DNA from: Ustilago trichophora
Taxonomy: Eukaryota > Basidiomycota > Ustilaginomycetes > Ustilaginales > Ustilaginaceae
DNA: 64,000 nt
Assembly (NCBI GenBank): GCA_900323505.1
Contig: OOIN01000047.1
Coordinates: 62,001-126,000 of the forward strand
Direction of reading: 5' to 3'
The notes beneath the pieces were generated by a model. The model saw nothing but the letters and a program-made list of their open reading frames with translations, did no database searches and had not been told where the DNA came from. The translations under genes were made by a program, and so were the position numbers. Positions 62,380 through 64,000 of this stretch are shown here, piece after piece (positions within the stretch are counted from its first letter, which is position 1; every line of letters starts with the position of its first letter).

Positions 62380-64000
62380 TTACTTTTTCCCACTGGACTT
62401 TGCCTTTCCTTTCCCTTTGGAGACGGTAGTCTTTGGTTTCTTGACCAACTTATCTTTACTCAAATCGTCTGCATCATCATCCCTTTTCCCATCCTCATCC
62501 TCATTATCTTCCTCCTTGATTTCCTCTTCCTCTACCACGTCTTCCAAATCCGGAACTTCACTTTTGCCAATCTTCATCTTTGCTGTCCCCGCCATTCCTG
62601 CCAGATCGGTAGCCTTGTGAAACGCGATGGGATGGTTGGTGGCATTGTACTTGCGTGTAAATCCGGCTTTTACCGCACTAGGGATCTTTTTCAACATCAC
62701 TTCGGCGTTGTTGGGTTCCAATCCTAGCTCCAAGATGGCCTCCCTGTCTTCAATGCCGAGATAGTATTCGTCCATCAGAGATATGACTTGTTCGACACCC
62801 TCGGTGCCATTTTCCACCATGGGCTGCAGAAGCATTGACCACATCGAAGGCAAATAGTGCTGTCTCAAATCGTGGCGAGATCCCGAACAAATCAGGCGCA
62901 TCTTGGCTTGCAAGTCTACCACGGCGCGTGTCAAGCGTTGCTGCTTGGAATTCTGACCCAACCAAGCGGGGAAGCTGGGGAATCCTCCTTCGGTTCCACC
63001 GTAGATGTAGGAGCACGGTCGTACCGTAGATGCGATGGCATGGAGAGGCATCAGTGACCAATGTTGTTCCCCACCGTGAATCATTCTGTCCACCAGATCG
63101 CCATCACTGATACTCTCCGAGGCCCTGCGGAGCAGTTCCAGTTGCTTGATCTGCTGGCTTGGACCCGGCGTCTCCCTCGAGACCAACACGGGTCGCGCCT
63201 TGACATAGTTTTCGGCCACCATGAGCGGCACAAACGAGTGGTCTTGAAAGTACAGATCTGCCTTGTCGTTGAGCGTCTTTTTCGAGGTGGCGTTAAACAT
63301 GCCCGGAGCCGTAAGCTCGCTGTACAGCGAAAAGGGTGTGTGGAGACCTGGCTTGGTGTTTTCGGCACCCAAAGATTTGGACTCGTCAAAGTTCATCGTA
63401 TCCTTGGACAACTTCCATGTGCTTAGCATGTTGATGACCGATCGAATGTCGCTCTGCGCCGCTTCGATGAGCTGCGCCATGACTTCGCCGGGAATTTTGA
63501 GTTTTTCTTTGAATGCGATCGAGAGCATCCTCGATTTGACCTGGTTGGCATCCGGCTTTCGGAAACTCAGATTGTATGTCGTGTGTTCGAAAGGCCGCAT
63601 CTTTTGATTGCGTCGGTCGTTACAGATGCAAATGATGGGCACCTTTGTTTTCTTGATCAGAGCATTGATCGCACCGATACCACCCCGATCTCCGCCAGAC
63701 ATGCCGTCGACTTCGTCCATGATCAAGACGGTGCGGTCGTGAATGCGCGGAGCATCGTTACTCGACGAGGCTTTGGTGATGTTGCTGTACCAGCTGTCGA
63801 GCGACTTGTTGTTGATCGTGTCCTGGAGCATGGACTCGACAATCTTCTTACCTCGGGTGTCACTGGCGTTGAACTCGATAGGCTGATAGCCTTCCATCTT
63901 GGCGACGAGGTGAGCTGACGTCGTCTTGCCAATACCTGGTGGGCCCGAGATAAGGACAGCACGGTACACGTTCATGCCGGTGGGGCCGGGCTTTTTAAAG
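62380..64000 (-). CDS. RFC1: replication factor C large subunit, 5' part outside window
   Basis: The frame is open to the right edge (F-K-K-P-G-P-T-G before MNVYRAVLISGPPG), so the start lies beyond 64000; 539 codons plus stop are present. Walker A is GPPGIGKTT. EFNASDTRGKKIVESML is the RFC-box motif. Walker B is VLIMDEVDGMSGGDRGG, the form typical of RFC1. The arginine-rich sensor region ICNDRRNQKMRPFEHTTYNLSFRKPDANQVKSRM follows, then the collar domain and the RFC1-specific C-terminal region (YYLGIEDREAILELGLEPNNAEVMLKKIP). The tail is acidic, then ends in a basic KKPKTTVSKGKGKAKSSGKK. Role: ATP-driven loading of PCNA at primer ends. The BRCT-containing N-terminus must lie upstream. Confidence 0.95.
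   Translation of the reverse strand, partial: FKKPGPTGMNVYRAVLISGPPGIGKTTSAHLVAKMEGYQPIEFNASDTRGKKIVESMLQDTINNKSLDSWYSNITKASSSNDAPRIHDRTVLIMDEVDGMSGGDRGGIGAINALIKKTKVPIICICNDRRNQKMRPFEHTTYNLSFRKPDANQVKSRMLSIAFKEKLKIPGEVMAQLIEAAQSDIRSVINMLSTWKLSKDTMNFDESKSLGAENTKPGLHTPFSLYSELTAPGMFNATSKKTLNDKADLYFQDHSFVPLMVAENYVKARPVLVSRETPGPSQQIKQLELLRRASESISDGDLVDRMIHGGEQHWSLMPLHAIASTVRPCSYIYGGTEGGFPSFPAWLGQNSKQQRLTRAVVDLQAKMRLICSGSRHDLRQHYLPSMWSMLLQPMVENGTEGVEQVISLMDEYYLGIEDREAILELGLEPNNAEVMLKKIPSAVKAGFTRKYNATNHPIAFHKATDLAGMAGTAKMKIGKSEVPDLEDVVEEEEIKEEDNEDEDGKRDDDADDLSKDKLVKKPKTTVSKGKGKAKSSGKK

Overview
The window reads as nuclear DNA from a basidiomycete, most likely a smut fungus (Ustilaginomycetes: Ustilago, Sporisorium or Pseudozyma type). 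The reasons are long, mostly intron-free coding regions, large Ser/Ala/Pro-rich regulatory proteins, short GT-AG introns with CTGAC/CTAAC-like branch sites in the few split genes, a dispersed Pol III 5S rRNA gene, pyrimidine-rich 5' leaders and homopolymeric (poly-Asp, poly-Ser, poly-His) coding microsatellites. Species assignment is inference.

Layout. Left arm (1-7.7 kb): four metabolic genes all on the minus strand, namely a MaoC-type hydratase (cut by the window start), a Baeyer-Villiger-type flavin monooxygenase, a secreted GH43 glycosidase (one intron) and an amidase-signature amidase. A 4 kb gene-free interval (7.7-11.7 kb) holds several pentanucleotide arrays and a long pyrimidine-rich leader. 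Then come two large low-complexity proteins (one unknown, one with a PH-like domain), a single-pass membrane protein with an LEA-2-like ectodomain, NOC3 (ribosome biogenesis), a membrane DnaJ protein and a 5S rRNA gene (28.05 kb). A second gene-poor stretch follows (28.2-31.4 kb).

Right half: a cAMP/glucose-receptor-like GPCR, a four-TM protein, homoserine O-acetyltransferase, SMC5, a head-to-head pair of probable splicing genes (GPALPP/DUF3752 protein and a WW-FF protein), a second flavin monooxygenase, a small cupin (one intron), a Pumilio-family RNA-binding protein, a protein whose C-terminal half resembles the AF4/AFF C-terminal homology domain, and the 3' part of RFC1 (cut by the window end).

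Most genes are unrelated housekeeping or regulatory functions. The less ordinary signals lie outside genes: (i) short tandem pentamers TAC(T/A)G, often switching orientation to form palindromes, scattered through most long intergenic intervals and not noticed in any called coding region; (ii) seven exact copies of CATCCAACTG in about 415 bp between the convergent ends of the acetyltransferase gene and SMC5. All calls are from reading alone; no database search was possible.
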